From positions 248,001-312,000 of the forward strand of contig OZ219893.1 of the NCBI GenBank assembly GCA_964291635.2: a DNA stretch of 64,000 bases, in the 5' to 3' direction. Shown one piece after another: positions 52,198 to 62,016 of the stretch (position 1 is the stretch's first letter; every line of letters begins with the position of its first letter). This DNA comes from JAPPHA01 sp964291635. Its GTDB lineage: Bacteria > Pseudomonadota > Alphaproteobacteria > Rhodobacterales > Rhodobacteraceae. The translations under genes and the position numbers were made by a program. A model generated the notes under the pieces. The model did no database searches. It saw only the letters and a list, made by a program, of their open reading frames with translations, and had not been told where the DNA came from.

Positions 52198-54690
52198 ATG
52201 AAAACGCACGTCAGGGCCTGTGTCATAGGCGGTGGGGCAGTCGGTACCTCGATCGCATACCATCTCGCGAGAGCCGGTTGGGAAGATGTCATGCTGCTCG
52301 AAAGGGACGAATTGACGTCCGGCTCGACGTGGCATGCGGCGGGATTGCTCCCGCTGTTCAACATGTCCTATGCAACCAGCCATATTCACGACTATTCGGT
52401 CAGGTTTTACAAGACCCTCGAGGACGAGACCGGGCTCGACCCCGGGTTCTTCGTCGTCGGCAATCTTCGCATGGCCCAGACACGTGCGAGGATGGACGAA
52501 TACATGGTCTATGCGTCCACGGCGGAGACCGTGGGGATTCCATACGAATGGCTGTCTCCCGACGAAATCGGGGATCGATGGCCCCTCGTTCGGACCGACG
52601 ACCTGAGGGGTGCCCTGTTTCACCCGACCGACGGATACATCAACCCTGCAGACGTCACCCAGGCAATGGCAAAAGGCGCCCGGCAGCGCGGCGTCGAAAT
52701 TCACCGGCGAACACAGGCAGACGAATTCGAGTGGACCGGTTCGGAATGGATCATCCGGGGATCACGCATGACCGAACGCGGCGGCAACCTGGTTCCCGGA
52801 GGAGAGACATTTGCGGTCCACGCAGAACACGTGATCACCGCAACCGGCAATCACGCCCAGAGGACCGCCGGTCTCCTCGACATCAGGATTCCCGCGATTC
52901 CGGTCGAACACCAGTACATCGTAACCGAACCCGATCCTGCCCTGCTCGGTTTCCGGCGGGACCATCCGCAGCACCCGGTCCTAAGGGACGCCGACGCCCG
53001 CTGGTACGTTCGGGAGGAACGCGGAGGCTGGATTCTCGGCCCGTACGAGCGCGGAGCGCCGGCCCGGTTCGGTTACGGAGTTCCCGAGGCGTTTCGGGCA
53101 GACCTCTTCCCTCTCGATCTCGACCGGATCGAGGAGGAGTACATGTCGCTGATCCACCGGGTTCCGTCCACCGAAACTCTCGGGATCAAGGACGATTTCA
53201 ATGGTCCGATCTGTTACACGCCAGACGGCAATCCCCTGGTCGGGCCGGCTCCGGGTTTGAGGAACATGTGGCTGGCGGAAGGTCTCAGTTTCGGGATCAC
53301 GGCCGCCGGCGGCATCGGGCATTACATGGCCCAGATGATCGTCGAAGGTGAAGCCGAAATCGACATGGCAAGTCTTGATCCCAAGCGCTACGGCAAGTGG
53401 ATGACGACCGAGTACGCCGAACGCAAGAACGAGGAGTGTTACGAGCACGTCTACATCCTTCACCATCCCGACGAGGAGCGCGAAGCATGCCGGCCGCTAC
53501 GAACAGCACCCTGTTATGACCGGATGAAGGCTCGGGGCGCGCAGTTCGGCCAGGTCAACGGGTGGGAGCGGCCCAACTATTTTGCCGCGGACGGGTTCGA
53601 TGACCGCGAGTCCCGCAGTTTCCGTCGCGGGGGGTGGTGGCAATATGCGGCCGAAGAGGCCGAGGCGATCAGGAACGGCGTCGGGATGATTGACGCGACC
53701 GCTTTTGCCAAGCACATTGTCAAGGGCAAGGGGGCGACGGCGTTCCTTGACTGGCTGACCTGCAACCGGTTGCCGTCAGTCGGGCGGGTCAACCTGACAT
53801 ATGCGCTCACTCCGGCGGGAACGACCCGGACCGAATTCACGATCTTTCGCCTGGCTGAAGACAGCTATTACCTGGTTTCTGCCGGGGCATGGGCGGATTA
53901 CGACGGTGACTTCTTGCGAAAATGCGCCGAAGACTGCGAGAACCGGTTCGGCCGCATCGAGATTCAGGATGTCACCTCCCAGTGGGGCGTCTTCGCCGTC
54001 GCCGGGCCCATCGCCCGGGACGTCCTGAGGCCTCTCGTCAGGGACGCCGATCCGGCGACCGTCTTGTCAAACCGACGGTTCCCGTGGCTGGCCGCCCACT
54101 GGATCGAGGTCGGAATGTGCCGGTTGCTGGCAGCAAGGGTAGCCTATACCGGCGAACTGGGCTGGGAACTTCACCATCCGATCGAAATGCAGAACTACCT
54201 GTTTGACCGGATCATGGAGGCAGGAGAGGGACACCAGCTGAAACTCGTCGGCGCCAGGGCGCAAAACTGGCTGCGCCAGGAGAAGAGCTACCGTGCGTTC
54301 GGCACCGAACTCGGACGCGACGCGACCCCCCTGGAGGGGGGCCTGTCCCGTTTCGTCGACATGTCGAAAGCCTTCCAGGGGCGAAGGGCCATGGAAGACA
54401 CCGGCATCAGGGTCCAGTGCGTGACCTGCCTGATCGACGGACCCGAAGACGCGGACCCCTGGGGGCGGGAAGCGCTTTACGACGCGAAGGGCGAACGCGT
54501 GGGCCGGCTGACTTCAGGTGGGTTTTCGGTGCATTTTGGCAGGTCGATCGGGATGGGCTACGTAAAACCCGACGCCGCAACCCCCGGCAATGTGCTCAAT
54601 GCCCGCATGCTGGACCGGTTGTGGCACGTCGATATCGTCGCCGACAGCCCGTATGATTCGCAGAACGCCCGGATTCGCGCCGACGGTTGA
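52198..54690 (+). CDS. Dimethylglycine/sarcosine dehydrogenase-like FAD enzyme with GcvT domain
   Basis: 830 residues. The N-terminal DAO-type FAD domain has RACVIGGGAVGTSIAYHLAR and SGSTWHAAGLLP, with His46 as the expected covalent flavin site. A FAO_M bridging region follows at about 370-430 (PKRYGKWMTTEYAERKNEE). The C-terminal folate-binding GcvT-like domains have MIDATAFAKHIVKGKGATAF, WGVFAVAGPIARDVL and AYTGELGWELHHPIE. Such enzymes demethylate dimethylglycine or sarcosine and load the one-carbon unit on tetrahydrofolate. The start is supported by GGAAAGAACC. The insertion sequence ends 157 bp upstream and may affect its expression. Confidence 0.9.
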   Translation: MKTHVRACVIGGGAVGTSIAYHLARAGWEDVMLLERDELTSGSTWHAAGLLPLFNMSYATSHIHDYSVRFYKTLEDETGLDPGFFVVGNLRMAQTRARMDEYMVYASTAETVGIPYEWLSPDEIGDRWPLVRTDDLRGALFHPTDGYINPADVTQAMAKGARQRGVEIHRRTQADEFEWTGSEWIIRGSRMTERGGNLVPGGETFAVHAEHVITATGNHAQRTAGLLDIRIPAIPVEHQYIVTEPDPALLGFRRDHPQHPVLRDADARWYVREERGGWILGPYERGAPARFGYGVPEAFRADLFPLDLDRIEEEYMSLIHRVPSTETLGIKDDFNGPICYTPDGNPLVGPAPGLRNMWLAEGLSFGITAAGGIGHYMAQMIVEGEAEIDMASLDPKRYGKWMTTEYAERKNEECYEHVYILHHPDEEREACRPLRTAPCYDRMKARGAQFGQVNGWERPNYFAADGFDDRESRSFRRGGWWQYAAEEAEAIRNGVGMIDATAFAKHIVKGKGATAFLDWLTCNRLPSVGRVNLTYALTPAGTTRTEFTIFRLAEDSYYLVSAGAWADYDGDFLRKCAEDCENRFGRIEIQDVTSQWGVFAVAGPIARDVLRPLVRDADPATVLSNRRFPWLAAHWIEVGMCRLLAARVAYTGELGWELHHPIEMQNYLFDRIMEAGEGHQLKLVGARAQNWLRQEKSYRAFGTELGRDATPLEGGLSRFVDMSKAFQGRRAMEDTGIRVQCVTCLIDGPEDADPWGREALYDAKGERVGRLTSGGFSVHFGRSIGMGYVKPDAATPGNVLNARMLDRLWHVDIVADSPYDSQNARIRADG

Positions 54691-54696
54691 CAACCA

Positions 54697-54715
54697 TTGC
54701 CGGCAATGCCGGCAA
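54697..54715. terminator. Hairpin between convergent dehydrogenase and recF genes
   Basis: Perfect palindrome TTGCCGGCA-A-TGCCGGCAA, 7 bp after the dehydrogenase stop. It folds as TTGCCGG / CCGGCAA around loop CAATG. It is suitable to end or protect messages from either side, but there is no T tract. Confidence 0.45.
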
Positions 54716-54818
54716 GATGATGACAACCGGACGGTCACCGGCGCGTCCATGGGATACACGCGTCCGGGCCGGGCCTCACCACGGTGACCGGCCTTCCAGG
54801 ATCGTTCTCTCCCCACCC

Positions 54819-55949
54819 TCAATTGACGGCCCGTCCCGAGCGATCGCATTCCGTGACCAGTGTTTCCCCGCCCGCAGCCGTCACCACCAGCCGGCGGACC
54901 TTGCGGTCGACAGGTTCAAAGACCTGTGGATCCGTTCCTGTCATCCAGGTCTGGACCGGGATTTCCGCAAGCTCGCCGTACAGCTGGCAACGACGCGCCT
55001 CGTCGAGATGCGCCGCAACCTCGTCGAGCAACAGGACGGGCGGAACGCCGGTTTCCGCGATGATCGCCCGTGCGCCCGACAATACCAGCGACATGAGCAA
55101 TGCCTTTTGCTCCCCGGTCGAGCATTGACGCGCAGGGATTCCTTTCCCCTCATGCACCGCGAGCAGATCCGTCCTGTGTGGGCCGTTACGGGTGCGGCCC
55201 GCGCGCATGTCGCCGGGCCGGGCGGTCCTGAATTCGTCGATGAGTTCGTCCGAGGTCACGTCACTTACGGGCTTTTCCGGCCCGCGCAGCGACAGTCTTG
55301 CGGCAGGGAATCCGGACGTGTTCCCCGCTTGTGCGTCATCGAGCCTTGAAACCGCGACCCGGCGGTTGGCTTCCACCGTCGCCCCGGACTCCGCCATCTG
55401 CCGTTCGACAACATCGAACCAACCGGAGTCCCGGACCCCTTCCTTCAGCATGCGGTTGCGCTGGCGAAGCGCCTTGTCGTAGACGAGGCTGACACCAGCG
55501 TGTTCGGGCCTGAAATTCAGAGCCAGGCGGTCCAGGAATCGTCGGCGACCGTCGGAGCCTTCCAGCCACAGCCTGTCCATGACCGGCACCAGCCACATGA
55601 CCGGCACGACCCGCCCCAGCGCGGTCTGGGGTACGGGCTTGCCGTCGAGGCGAACGACGCGTGAACCGCGTCCGCCGAAGGAAGTCTCGACTTCGCGGGG
55701 GTGATCAGGGCAATCGACGTCAGCAGCAATCTTCCAGCCCGAACAGCCGGGCACCCGGATCATTTCCATCGACGCCGACCGCCTGAGACCTCGTCCGGGA
55801 GTCAGCAAGGAAACGGCCTCGAGAACGTTGGTCTTTCCGACACCGTTCTCTCCGATCAGAATGACCGACTCGCAACGTGCCTCGATGCTTACGCGCTGAA
55901 GTGATCGGAAACACGTAACGGTCAGGTTTCGGACCGCGAGGCGGGCCAA
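54819..55949 (-). CDS. recF: DNA replication and repair protein RecF
   Basis: A 376-residue SMC-like ATPase. It has the N-terminal AVRNLTVTCFRSLQRVSIEA, Walker A ILIGENGVGKTNVLEAVSLL, the signature CSTGEQKALLMSLVLSGARA, and Walker B PVLLLDEVAAHLDEARR. It loads RecA at gaps with RecO and RecR. It starts 2 bp after the dnaN stop, as in the classical dnaA-dnaN-recF order. gyrB, often next, is absent; recF is convergent with the dimethylglycine dehydrogenase gene. Confidence 0.95.
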   Translation of the reverse strand: MARLAVRNLTVTCFRSLQRVSIEARCESVILIGENGVGKTNVLEAVSLLTPGRGLRRSASMEMIRVPGCSGWKIAADVDCPDHPREVETSFGGRGSRVVRLDGKPVPQTALGRVVPVMWLVPVMDRLWLEGSDGRRRFLDRLALNFRPEHAGVSLVYDKALRQRNRMLKEGVRDSGWFDVVERQMAESGATVEANRRVAVSRLDDAQAGNTSGFPAARLSLRGPEKPVSDVTSDELIDEFRTARPGDMRAGRTRNGPHRTDLLAVHEGKGIPARQCSTGEQKALLMSLVLSGARAIIAETGVPPVLLLDEVAAHLDEARRCQLYGELAEIPVQTWMTGTDPQVFEPVDRKVRRLVVTAAGGETLVTECDRSGRAVN

Positions 55950-55951
55950 TA

Positions 55952-57079
55952 TCAGATCCGCATCGGCATCACGACAAACAAGCTGCTGGCGTCGTCTCCA
56001 TCGCGGACAAGGGCCGGTTCCTCGGGGGAATCGAGCCAGAAAACGACACTGCTTTGGTCGATGTGCTGGGAAACGTCCTTGAGATAGGAACCATTGAAGC
56101 CCATCTTCATCGGATTGCCCGAATACGCGGCGGCAACTTCCTCGTCTGCAGTCCCCTTGTCGACGGTATTCAGGTTCAGCTTGACGAGGTCCGTTTCGAT
56201 CGCGACGGTCACTGCTTCCGTGTCACGCTCCGTACTGACCGTCGTAACCCGGTCCACCGCTTCAATGAACGCGCTTCGGTCGATTTCGAGACGGTTCTCG
56301 TTGTTTTTCGGAATGACGTTTTCGTACTGCGGGAACGTGCCTTCAACGACATTCGACGTCATCGTGATCGAAGGCAACTCGAACTGAACGATTTTTTCCG
56401 ACACCGAAATGTTCAGTTGTTCTTCCGTGTCTTCGAGTACCTTCAACAGTTCCCCGACGGTTTTCTGGGGTACGATTATTCCGGGCATGGTTTCCCCACC
56501 GTGGGGAACATCCATGCTCGCGAGCGCAAGCCGATGGCCGTCAGTCGCGACGCAGCGCAACTTGCCGATCTCCGACTCGTCGCCAGGTACAATGTGGAGG
56601 TAGACGCCGTTGAGGTACTTTCGGGAATCATCCTGGGACATCGAAAACCGGGTCTTTCCGACGAGAGGACGAAACGACCCGACGGGCAGGGAAAACCCGC
56701 AAACGAATTCATGGCGCTGCATGAGCGGAAAATCATCCCCGGGCAGGGTTGCAAGCTTGAAAATCGCACGCCCGGCCGAAACCGTAAGGCGACCCACATT
56801 GGCGTCGGTATCGACCTCGATCATGGCCCCCTGAGGCATCTTTCTCGAAATTTCGTGCAACAAATGTGCACTGACCGTCGTGTGGCCCGTCTGCTCGATT
56901 TGCGCGTCGGCCCAGAAAATGACTTCCAGCTTCGAATCCGAGGCGCGAAAGGAAACCTTGTCGTCGGTGGCCTCGATCAGCACGTTGGCGAGGACCGGTA
57001 TCGCCGAATTTTTTTCGGCAACGCCATTTGTCACTGTCATCGATTTCAGCAAGTCACCACGTTCGATCGAAAATCTCAT
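55952..57079 (-). CDS. dnaN: DNA polymerase III beta sliding clamp
   Basis: A 375-residue three-domain clamp. Typical features are MRFSIERGDLLKSMTVTNGV, VEKNSAIPVLANVLIEA-like text (here AEKNSAIPVLANVLIEA), RFSMSQDDSRKYLNGVYLHI, CVATDGHRLALASM, and the C-terminal DGDDASSLFVVMPMRI ending in the M-R/L-type tail. It encircles DNA and tethers polymerase. The ATG at 57079 has GGAGGGAAA upstream; the frame to 57097 is a short extension. Confidence 0.97.
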   Translation of the reverse strand: MRFSIERGDLLKSMTVTNGVAEKNSAIPVLANVLIEATDDKVSFRASDSKLEVIFWADAQIEQTGHTTVSAHLLHEISRKMPQGAMIEVDTDANVGRLTVSAGRAIFKLATLPGDDFPLMQRHEFVCGFSLPVGSFRPLVGKTRFSMSQDDSRKYLNGVYLHIVPGDESEIGKLRCVATDGHRLALASMDVPHGGETMPGIIVPQKTVGELLKVLEDTEEQLNISVSEKIVQFELPSITMTSNVVEGTFPQYENVIPKNNENRLEIDRSAFIEAVDRVTTVSTERDTEAVTVAIETDLVKLNLNTVDKGTADEEVAAAYSGNPMKMGFNGSYLKDVSQHIDQSSVVFWLDSPEEPALVRDGDDASSLFVVMPMRI

Positions 57080-57121
57080 TTTCCCTCCAGTCATCAACCC
57101 GGTGACGGACGGGCTGCTTCC

Positions 57122-58510
57122 TCAGCCTTCAAGCATTCTTCTCAGGATTTCAAGGTCTTCCGCGAACTGCACGTCATCGCGTTCCAGTTCCGAAACCTTC
57201 CTGACTGCATGGAGAACGGTGGTGTGATCGCGACCGCCGAAATATCGGCCGATCTCGGGAAGAGAACGTGTCGTCAGGTTTTTCGAAAAGTACATGGCGA
57301 TCTGTCGCGGCCTGACGATCGAACGGGCACGCCGGTGGCTCAGGATATCCGAAATCCTGACGCCGTAATGATCGGCGACCTTTCGCGTGATTTCATCGAC
57401 CGTGACCTTGCTCGCGGACGCCCTCAACATTTCGGAGAGGCACTCCTGGGCCAGCTTTTGGTCGATCATCAAATTGTCGTTCTGCCCCAGGCAATCGGCG
57501 AACGCGAACAGCCGGTTGAGGCCGCCCTCAAGAACCCTGACGCTGCCGGAGATTCGCTGGGCGAGAAACTCGAGGACTCCGTCTTCAAGCCCGATATTCG
57601 GAAAGACACCAACCTGTGCCTCTGACTTTGCCCTCAGGACATTCAGCCGCAGTTCGTAATCGGGGGGGTGAATGTCGACGACCAGGCCTGACTGAAGCCT
57701 TGACTTGATGCGCTCTTCCAGGCCGCGGATCTTGCCGGGCGACCGGTCGGCGGAAATCACGATCTTTCGTTTCTGGTCCACCAGCGAATTGAACGTGTGA
57801 AAGAATTCCTCCTGCGTGCTGTCCTTGTCCGCGATGAATTGAACGTCATCGACGAGGAGGACATCCACGGAGCGAAAAAGCTCCTTGAAACTCATCGTTT
57901 CGTTGTCGCGCAAGGCCTGGACGAAACGATACATGAACTGCTCGGCCGACAGGTACAGGATGGCGCTTCCCGGATTCCGTTCCAGGATTTTCCAGGCGAT
58001 CGCGTGCATCAGGTGGGTCTTTCCGAGACCAACGCCCCCGTAAAGGAACAGCGGGTTGAAATTCACGGTATCGTGCAGTGCGACGTTCCGGGCGGCGGCA
58101 TGAGCGAGTTCGTTCGGCTTGCCCACGACGAACTGGTCGAAGGTGAACCTGGAGTTGATCGGGGCGCCCGGCAATCCGGAGGATTCCGCGGATTCGAGCT
58201 CATCCACCGTCGCACGTCGCCTGGGCCGCTCCCTTGCCTCGTCATCGATCGCGATTCCCGCTACGGGCGATTCCTCCGCCCGAAACAGGAGATGCTCGAG
58301 GATGACTCCTTCGGATTGAAAACAGGAGCGAATCTTGTCCCCGTAATTTCGATTCACCCAGTCGCCGAAAAACTTCGTCGGGACCAGAAACGATGCGGTC
58401 CCTTCGTCGACTCCCTGAAATTCTATGCGTTCGATCCAGTTCTTGAAACTATTCCGGCCAATGATTCTCTGCAATTCGCCACATACGCGAAGCCATTGTT
58501 CATCGTTCAT
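57122..58510 (-). CDS. dnaA: Chromosomal replication initiator DnaA
   Basis: 462 residues in four domains. Domain I opens DEQWLRVCGELQRIIGRNSF. A variable linker (about 85-125) follows. The AAA+ domain carries Walker A LYGGVGLGKTHLMHAIAW, Walker B DVLLVDDVQFIADKDSTQEE and ISADRSPGKIRGLEERIKSR. The DNA-binding domain has FGGRDHTTVLHAVRKV, the DnaA signature. It melts oriC and loads the helicase. The ATG at 58510 follows GGAG; the longer frame to 58540 lacks similarity. dnaN follows 42 bp downstream. Confidence 0.97.
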   Translation of the reverse strand: MNDEQWLRVCGELQRIIGRNSFKNWIERIEFQGVDEGTASFLVPTKFFGDWVNRNYGDKIRSCFQSEGVILEHLLFRAEESPVAGIAIDDEARERPRRRATVDELESAESSGLPGAPINSRFTFDQFVVGKPNELAHAAARNVALHDTVNFNPLFLYGGVGLGKTHLMHAIAWKILERNPGSAILYLSAEQFMYRFVQALRDNETMSFKELFRSVDVLLVDDVQFIADKDSTQEEFFHTFNSLVDQKRKIVISADRSPGKIRGLEERIKSRLQSGLVVDIHPPDYELRLNVLRAKSEAQVGVFPNIGLEDGVLEFLAQRISGSVRVLEGGLNRLFAFADCLGQNDNLMIDQKLAQECLSEMLRASASKVTVDEITRKVADHYGVRISDILSHRRARSIVRPRQIAMYFSKNLTTRSLPEIGRYFGGRDHTTVLHAVRKVSELERDDVQFAEDLEILRRMLEG

Positions 58511-58561
58511 GATTTCTCCACAGGACGCGCCGAAATTCATGGCGCTCCATAACCCCCCCGA

Positions 58562-59011
58562 TCAGGACTGCACCCAGTCCAGCCCCCGGTATTTCCAACC
58601 GTTGACTGTTCCCCTCCGACCATTCTGGTTGCGGTCTCCTTCAAACCCTTCCGAAACATTAATACACTCGACGAACCGGCCCGCCTTCCTGGCAGCGGAC
58701 GCAACGCACTGGGCTGCCGCCATGGATCTCTGACCTGACCTGCAGATGAAATACATGCGATCAGGCCCGCCCTCTCCTACGATTCGGAACAATTCTTCAG
58801 CAAATCCCTGGTCTATCGACATGTCAGGATAACGATTCCACTCAAGGGTCACGACACTTTTCCCAAGAGCGGAAAGATCCGGAACACCGACGAACTGCCA
58901 TTCAGGTTTCGTGCGAACGTCGACAAGTACCGCGTCCCGGCTGGTTTCGAGATCACGCCATACCTCGACCGGTGAAACCTGACGAATTTTCTCAGGCGGC
59001 GAACCGAACAC
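58562..59011 (-). CDS. Rhodanese-like domain protein
   Basis: A single-domain rhodanese of 149 residues. It shows VSPVEVWRDLETSRDAVLVD, VRTKPEWQFVGVPDLSALGK, the catalytic cysteine in MYFICRSGQRSMAAAQ, and ECINVSEGFEGDRNQ, matching the family. It carries a persulfide for sulfur transfer in the cytoplasm. It sits between rpsT and dnaA, 51 bp from the dnaA start, on the same strand. Confidence 0.9.
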   Translation of the reverse strand: MFGSPPEKIRQVSPVEVWRDLETSRDAVLVDVRTKPEWQFVGVPDLSALGKSVVTLEWNRYPDMSIDQGFAEELFRIVGEGGPDRMYFICRSGQRSMAAAQCVASAARKAGRFVECINVSEGFEGDRNQNGRRGTVNGWKYRGLDWVQS

Positions 59012-59677
59012 AATGCCCCCCCAGAGTGATTCTGCTCGTCCGAAAAGGGTACCGATGGCGTGAACTCAATTCAACGTGATTTTCCCGATCTTTCCGTCAG
59101 GCCATGCATCAACCGCCAAATCAATCGGTACGAAACGTCAGAAACCGAATCCTGGTCCACGCCTAAAGACAGTCCGGCTATCGGGTTTCCGGTTGTCCCC
59201 ATCATGGCGTGCCACGCCTGCGACGACCCACAATTTACCGCCCGCCACCTTGCTCAATCGGCGACGCCGAAGGTCAGCTAAATTCGGGTAATCTTACAAA
59301 TGATCACGAAAACGTGAGGGGCCCCCCGCTCTCCCGACAAGCCGCCGCCGCCGGAACATCGGCCAAATACGTTCTTCGTTCCGGGGAATCCCGCAGCCGG
59401 ACCCATCCCCGGAGCGACCCGATTCGCCAATGACGACGAATTCAGGCCAGCACCTCACCAGCATGTTCGGGCAATTCGGGAATTCAATTCCGGACTTTCC
59501 TGCACCTTGCGCAGAACCGCGGCCCACGACCCTGCGCCGGGAGCAATGATCATCACCGGCTCAAGGATACGTGGGCAGGACCCGGGAATCTCTTCGCGAA
59601 ACCGAGCGAACAACCCGCGATCCGGCGCGCGCGTTCGAGGCATTCGTCGCGAGACAGGGAGGTTGTAGTTTTCGCCC
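59012..59677. other. Intergenic region between rpsT and the rhodanese gene
   Basis: 666 bp without a protein-like frame. I looked for an origin: no match to the DnaA-box consensus TTATCCACA was found on either strand. AT content rises only modestly around 59,280-59,310. It holds the rpsT 3' end and a promoter for the rhodanese-dnaA run. Confidence 0.5.
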
Positions 59678-59944
59678 TCAGGAGTCCATGGACTTGATTC
59701 GGGCGGACAGGCGAGAAATTTTCCGGCTGGCGGTATTCTTGTGCAAAACACCCCGGGTCACGCCACGCATGATCTCGGGTTGCGCCGCGGTCAGCGCCGA
59801 AGCCGCGGCCAGCTTGTCTCCGGAAGAAATCGCTTCTTCGACTGACTTCAGGAACGTCCGGATTCGCGACCTTCGCGCCCGATTGACCTCGGTGCGACGC
59901 CTTGTCTGCTTGACCCGCTTGATTGCCTGTTGTGAGTTCGCCAT
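59678..59944 (-). CDS. rpsT: 30S ribosomal protein S20
   Basis: 88 residues, highly basic N-terminus ANSQQAIKRVKQTRRRTEVN followed by RARRSRIRTFLKSVEEAISS and GVLHKNTASRKISRLSARIK. This matches bacterial S20 in length and pattern. It binds 16S rRNA early in 30S assembly. Confidence 0.97.
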   Translation of the reverse strand: MANSQQAIKRVKQTRRRTEVNRARRSRIRTFLKSVEEAISSGDKLAAASALTAAQPEIMRGVTRGVLHKNTASRKISRLSARIKSMDS

Positions 59945-60158
59945 CGCCAGTCTTTCCGGAGCATGTGTTGTTCAGGTCCACAGCCACATGGAGTGAAATG
60001 CTTGAAGCGACGCCATTTACGGCGGCAAATCGGTTAAGTCAACTGCACAATGGCGCCGGTGGACCCCGAATCCGGAAGGCATTCGAGAGATCCGAATGGC
60101 TCGCGTACCGCATCCTCCGGTCCACGAGAACCGGCAGTTGCGAAAAGTTGCGAGAGTG

Positions 60159-60935
60159 TCATTTCCCCCGAAACTGCGGCGTCCGTTTTTCCGAAAACGC
60201 TGCCATTCCTTCGGCTTGATCCTCCGTTGCGAACAGCGAGTGGAAAATTCTCCGCTCGAACAACATGCCCTCGTTCAACGTGGTTTCATAGGCACGATGC
60301 ACTGCTTCCTTTACCGCCATTACCGCGATCGGGGACTTCTCGGCGATCTTTTGGGCAGTTGCCAGCGCCTCGTCCATTAACTGCTGATCGGGGACAACCC
60401 GGCTGACCAAACCGGACCTCTCGGCTTCTTCCGCATCCATGAACCGCCCGGTCAAGTGCATTTCCATCGACTTCGACTTACCGACAAAACGTGTCAGGCG
60501 CTGCGTGCCGCCGATTCCGGCGATGACGCCGAGATTGATTTCCGGCTGGCCAAACCTGGCCGACTCCGAGCAGATGATGAAGTCGCACATCATCGCCAGT
60601 TCGCATCCACCCCCGAGTGCGTAACCCGAGACCGCCGCAATGATCGGTTTCCTGCATCGCAGAACTGCCTCCGCTTCACCCGCGAAGCAGTTGTCGCGAA
60701 ACATGTCCACGAAGCTCCGCTCAGCCATGTCCTTTATGTCGGCACCGGCCGCAAACGCCCGCTCGTTGCCGGTCAGGATGACGGCGCGGACTTCACCGTC
60801 ACATTCCATAGCGCCGAGCGCGTCCCCGAGTTCGCCCAGCAGTTTGAAACTCAAGGCGTTCAGAACCTCAGGGCGGTTCAGCCTGATGATTCCGACATGA
60901 TCCTTGATTTCGACAATGAGAGTTTCGTAAGCCAT
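60159..60935 (-). CDS. Enoyl-CoA hydratase
   Basis: A 258-residue crotonase. Oxyanion-hole and catalytic features are IRLNRPEVLNALSFKLLGEL, ERAFAAGADIKDMAERSFVD, VSGYALGGGCELAMMCDFII, ARFGQPEINLGVIAGIGGTQ and FMDAEEAERSGLVSRVVPDQ. It hydrates trans-2-enoyl-CoA in beta-oxidation. The ATG at 60935 is preceded by GGAGGCGG. The echA-rpsT-dnaA neighbourhood is common in alphaproteobacteria. Confidence 0.94.
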   Translation of the reverse strand: MAYETLIVEIKDHVGIIRLNRPEVLNALSFKLLGELGDALGAMECDGEVRAVILTGNERAFAAGADIKDMAERSFVDMFRDNCFAGEAEAVLRCRKPIIAAVSGYALGGGCELAMMCDFIICSESARFGQPEINLGVIAGIGGTQRLTRFVGKSKSMEMHLTGRFMDAEEAERSGLVSRVVPDQQLMDEALATAQKIAEKSPIAVMAVKEAVHRAYETTLNEGMLFERRIFHSLFATEDQAEGMAAFSEKRTPQFRGK

Positions 60936-61078
60936 GTGCCGCCTCCGGCTGTCTGTTCCCGAATCCAAATAGCAAAACAGTCAAGTCATTCAAGCCGACG
61001 CATCAATCCGAGACCCCGACCGTCGTTGCGTTCAACGGGACGGTCCGGTATCGGCACGTCATTCCGGAAATGTCCCGG

Positions 61079-61939
61079 TTACGTCTGGCATGCAGGGCAA
61101 TAGAACGTTGACCGACCGGACTGTCGAATTCGCAATATCGTACTTTCGCACGATTCCGCCGGACACTGGAAGCCTTCCCTGCCATAGACAGAAAACAGGT
61201 GCTGGAAGTACCCGAGTTCACCGTCCGACCGACGGTAGTCGCGAAGTGATGAACCTCCTGCGGCAATTGCGTCGTTGAGGACCTCGCGGATGGCACGGCA
61301 CAGTCGTTCGACCCGCGGCGCGGAAATCGTTCTCGCCTCCCGGTCCGGAGCAATTCCGGACCGCCACAGGGCTTCGGATGCATAGATATTTCCGAGTCCG
61401 GCGACGACCCCTTGATCGAGCAGGACGTTCTTGATCGGCGCCTTTCGCTTGCGCAGCTGACCCGAGAGCGAACGTGACGAGAATTCGTTCCCAAGGGGTT
61501 CGGGACCGAGAGCCGCCAGCGATGCGTGCGAATCAAGCGCATGTGTCGGGATCAGTTCGATCATGCCGAATCGCCGGTGGTCCGTGAACGTCAGGGTTGC
61601 ACCGTCGTCAAACCCGAGGAAGAAATGATCGTGTTTTTCGAACGAAACCGCTGACCTGCCGTTTTCTTCCGGGCGGGTGTCCGGGGCCGCCTCGAGGCGG
61701 ATTCGGCCCGACATGCCCAGATGCATCATGAGCGTTTCACCGGTCGACAACGAACACAGGATGTATTTCGACCGTCGATGCAGGCCAGCAACCGCAGCGC
61801 CGCGAAGCCTCTGAGCCAGGTCCTTTTGCAGCGGGCGACGCAAGTCCGGCCTGCGGACCACTGCATCCACGATCGTCCCACCGACAATTGCAAGCCGGAG
61901 ACCCCTGCATATCGTCTCGACTTCCGGGAGTTCAGGCAA
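61079..61939 (-). CDS. mutM: Formamidopyrimidine-DNA glycosylase
   Basis: 286 residues. The N-terminus MPELPEVETICRGLRLAIVG provides catalytic Pro and Glu. HRRSKYILCSLSTGETLMMH contains the conserved Lys, LLDQGVVAGLGNIYASEALW is the helix-two-turn-helix, and the C-terminal zinc finger has CPAESCESTI...FYCPACQT. It removes 8-oxoguanine and nicks the strand. Standard length for Fpg (about 270-290). Confidence 0.96.
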   Translation of the reverse strand: MPELPEVETICRGLRLAIVGGTIVDAVVRRPDLRRPLQKDLAQRLRGAAVAGLHRRSKYILCSLSTGETLMMHLGMSGRIRLEAAPDTRPEENGRSAVSFEKHDHFFLGFDDGATLTFTDHRRFGMIELIPTHALDSHASLAALGPEPLGNEFSSRSLSGQLRKRKAPIKNVLLDQGVVAGLGNIYASEALWRSGIAPDREARTISAPRVERLCRAIREVLNDAIAAGGSSLRDYRRSDGELGYFQHLFSVYGREGFQCPAESCESTILRIRQSGRSTFYCPACQT

Positions 61940-62016
61940 TGTTTCCGATCTTGACTTGGCACATTCCGCTTGCAGGCATAACCATATATTGAGGATCCAT
62001 CACGACACCAGAGCCA

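Noticed and set aside
56054..57625. 523-codon open frame on the plus strand
   Set aside because: Antisense to dnaN and the end of dnaA; composition is a shadow of those genes.
58514..58522. DnaA-box-like TTCTCCACA just upstream of dnaA
   Set aside because: Differs from the consensus at a conserved position and is isolated; part of it is the ribosome-binding site of dnaA.
59012..59677. Origin of replication between rpsT and the rhodanese gene
   Set aside because: No DnaA boxes, no strong AT-rich unwinding region and no repeat array.
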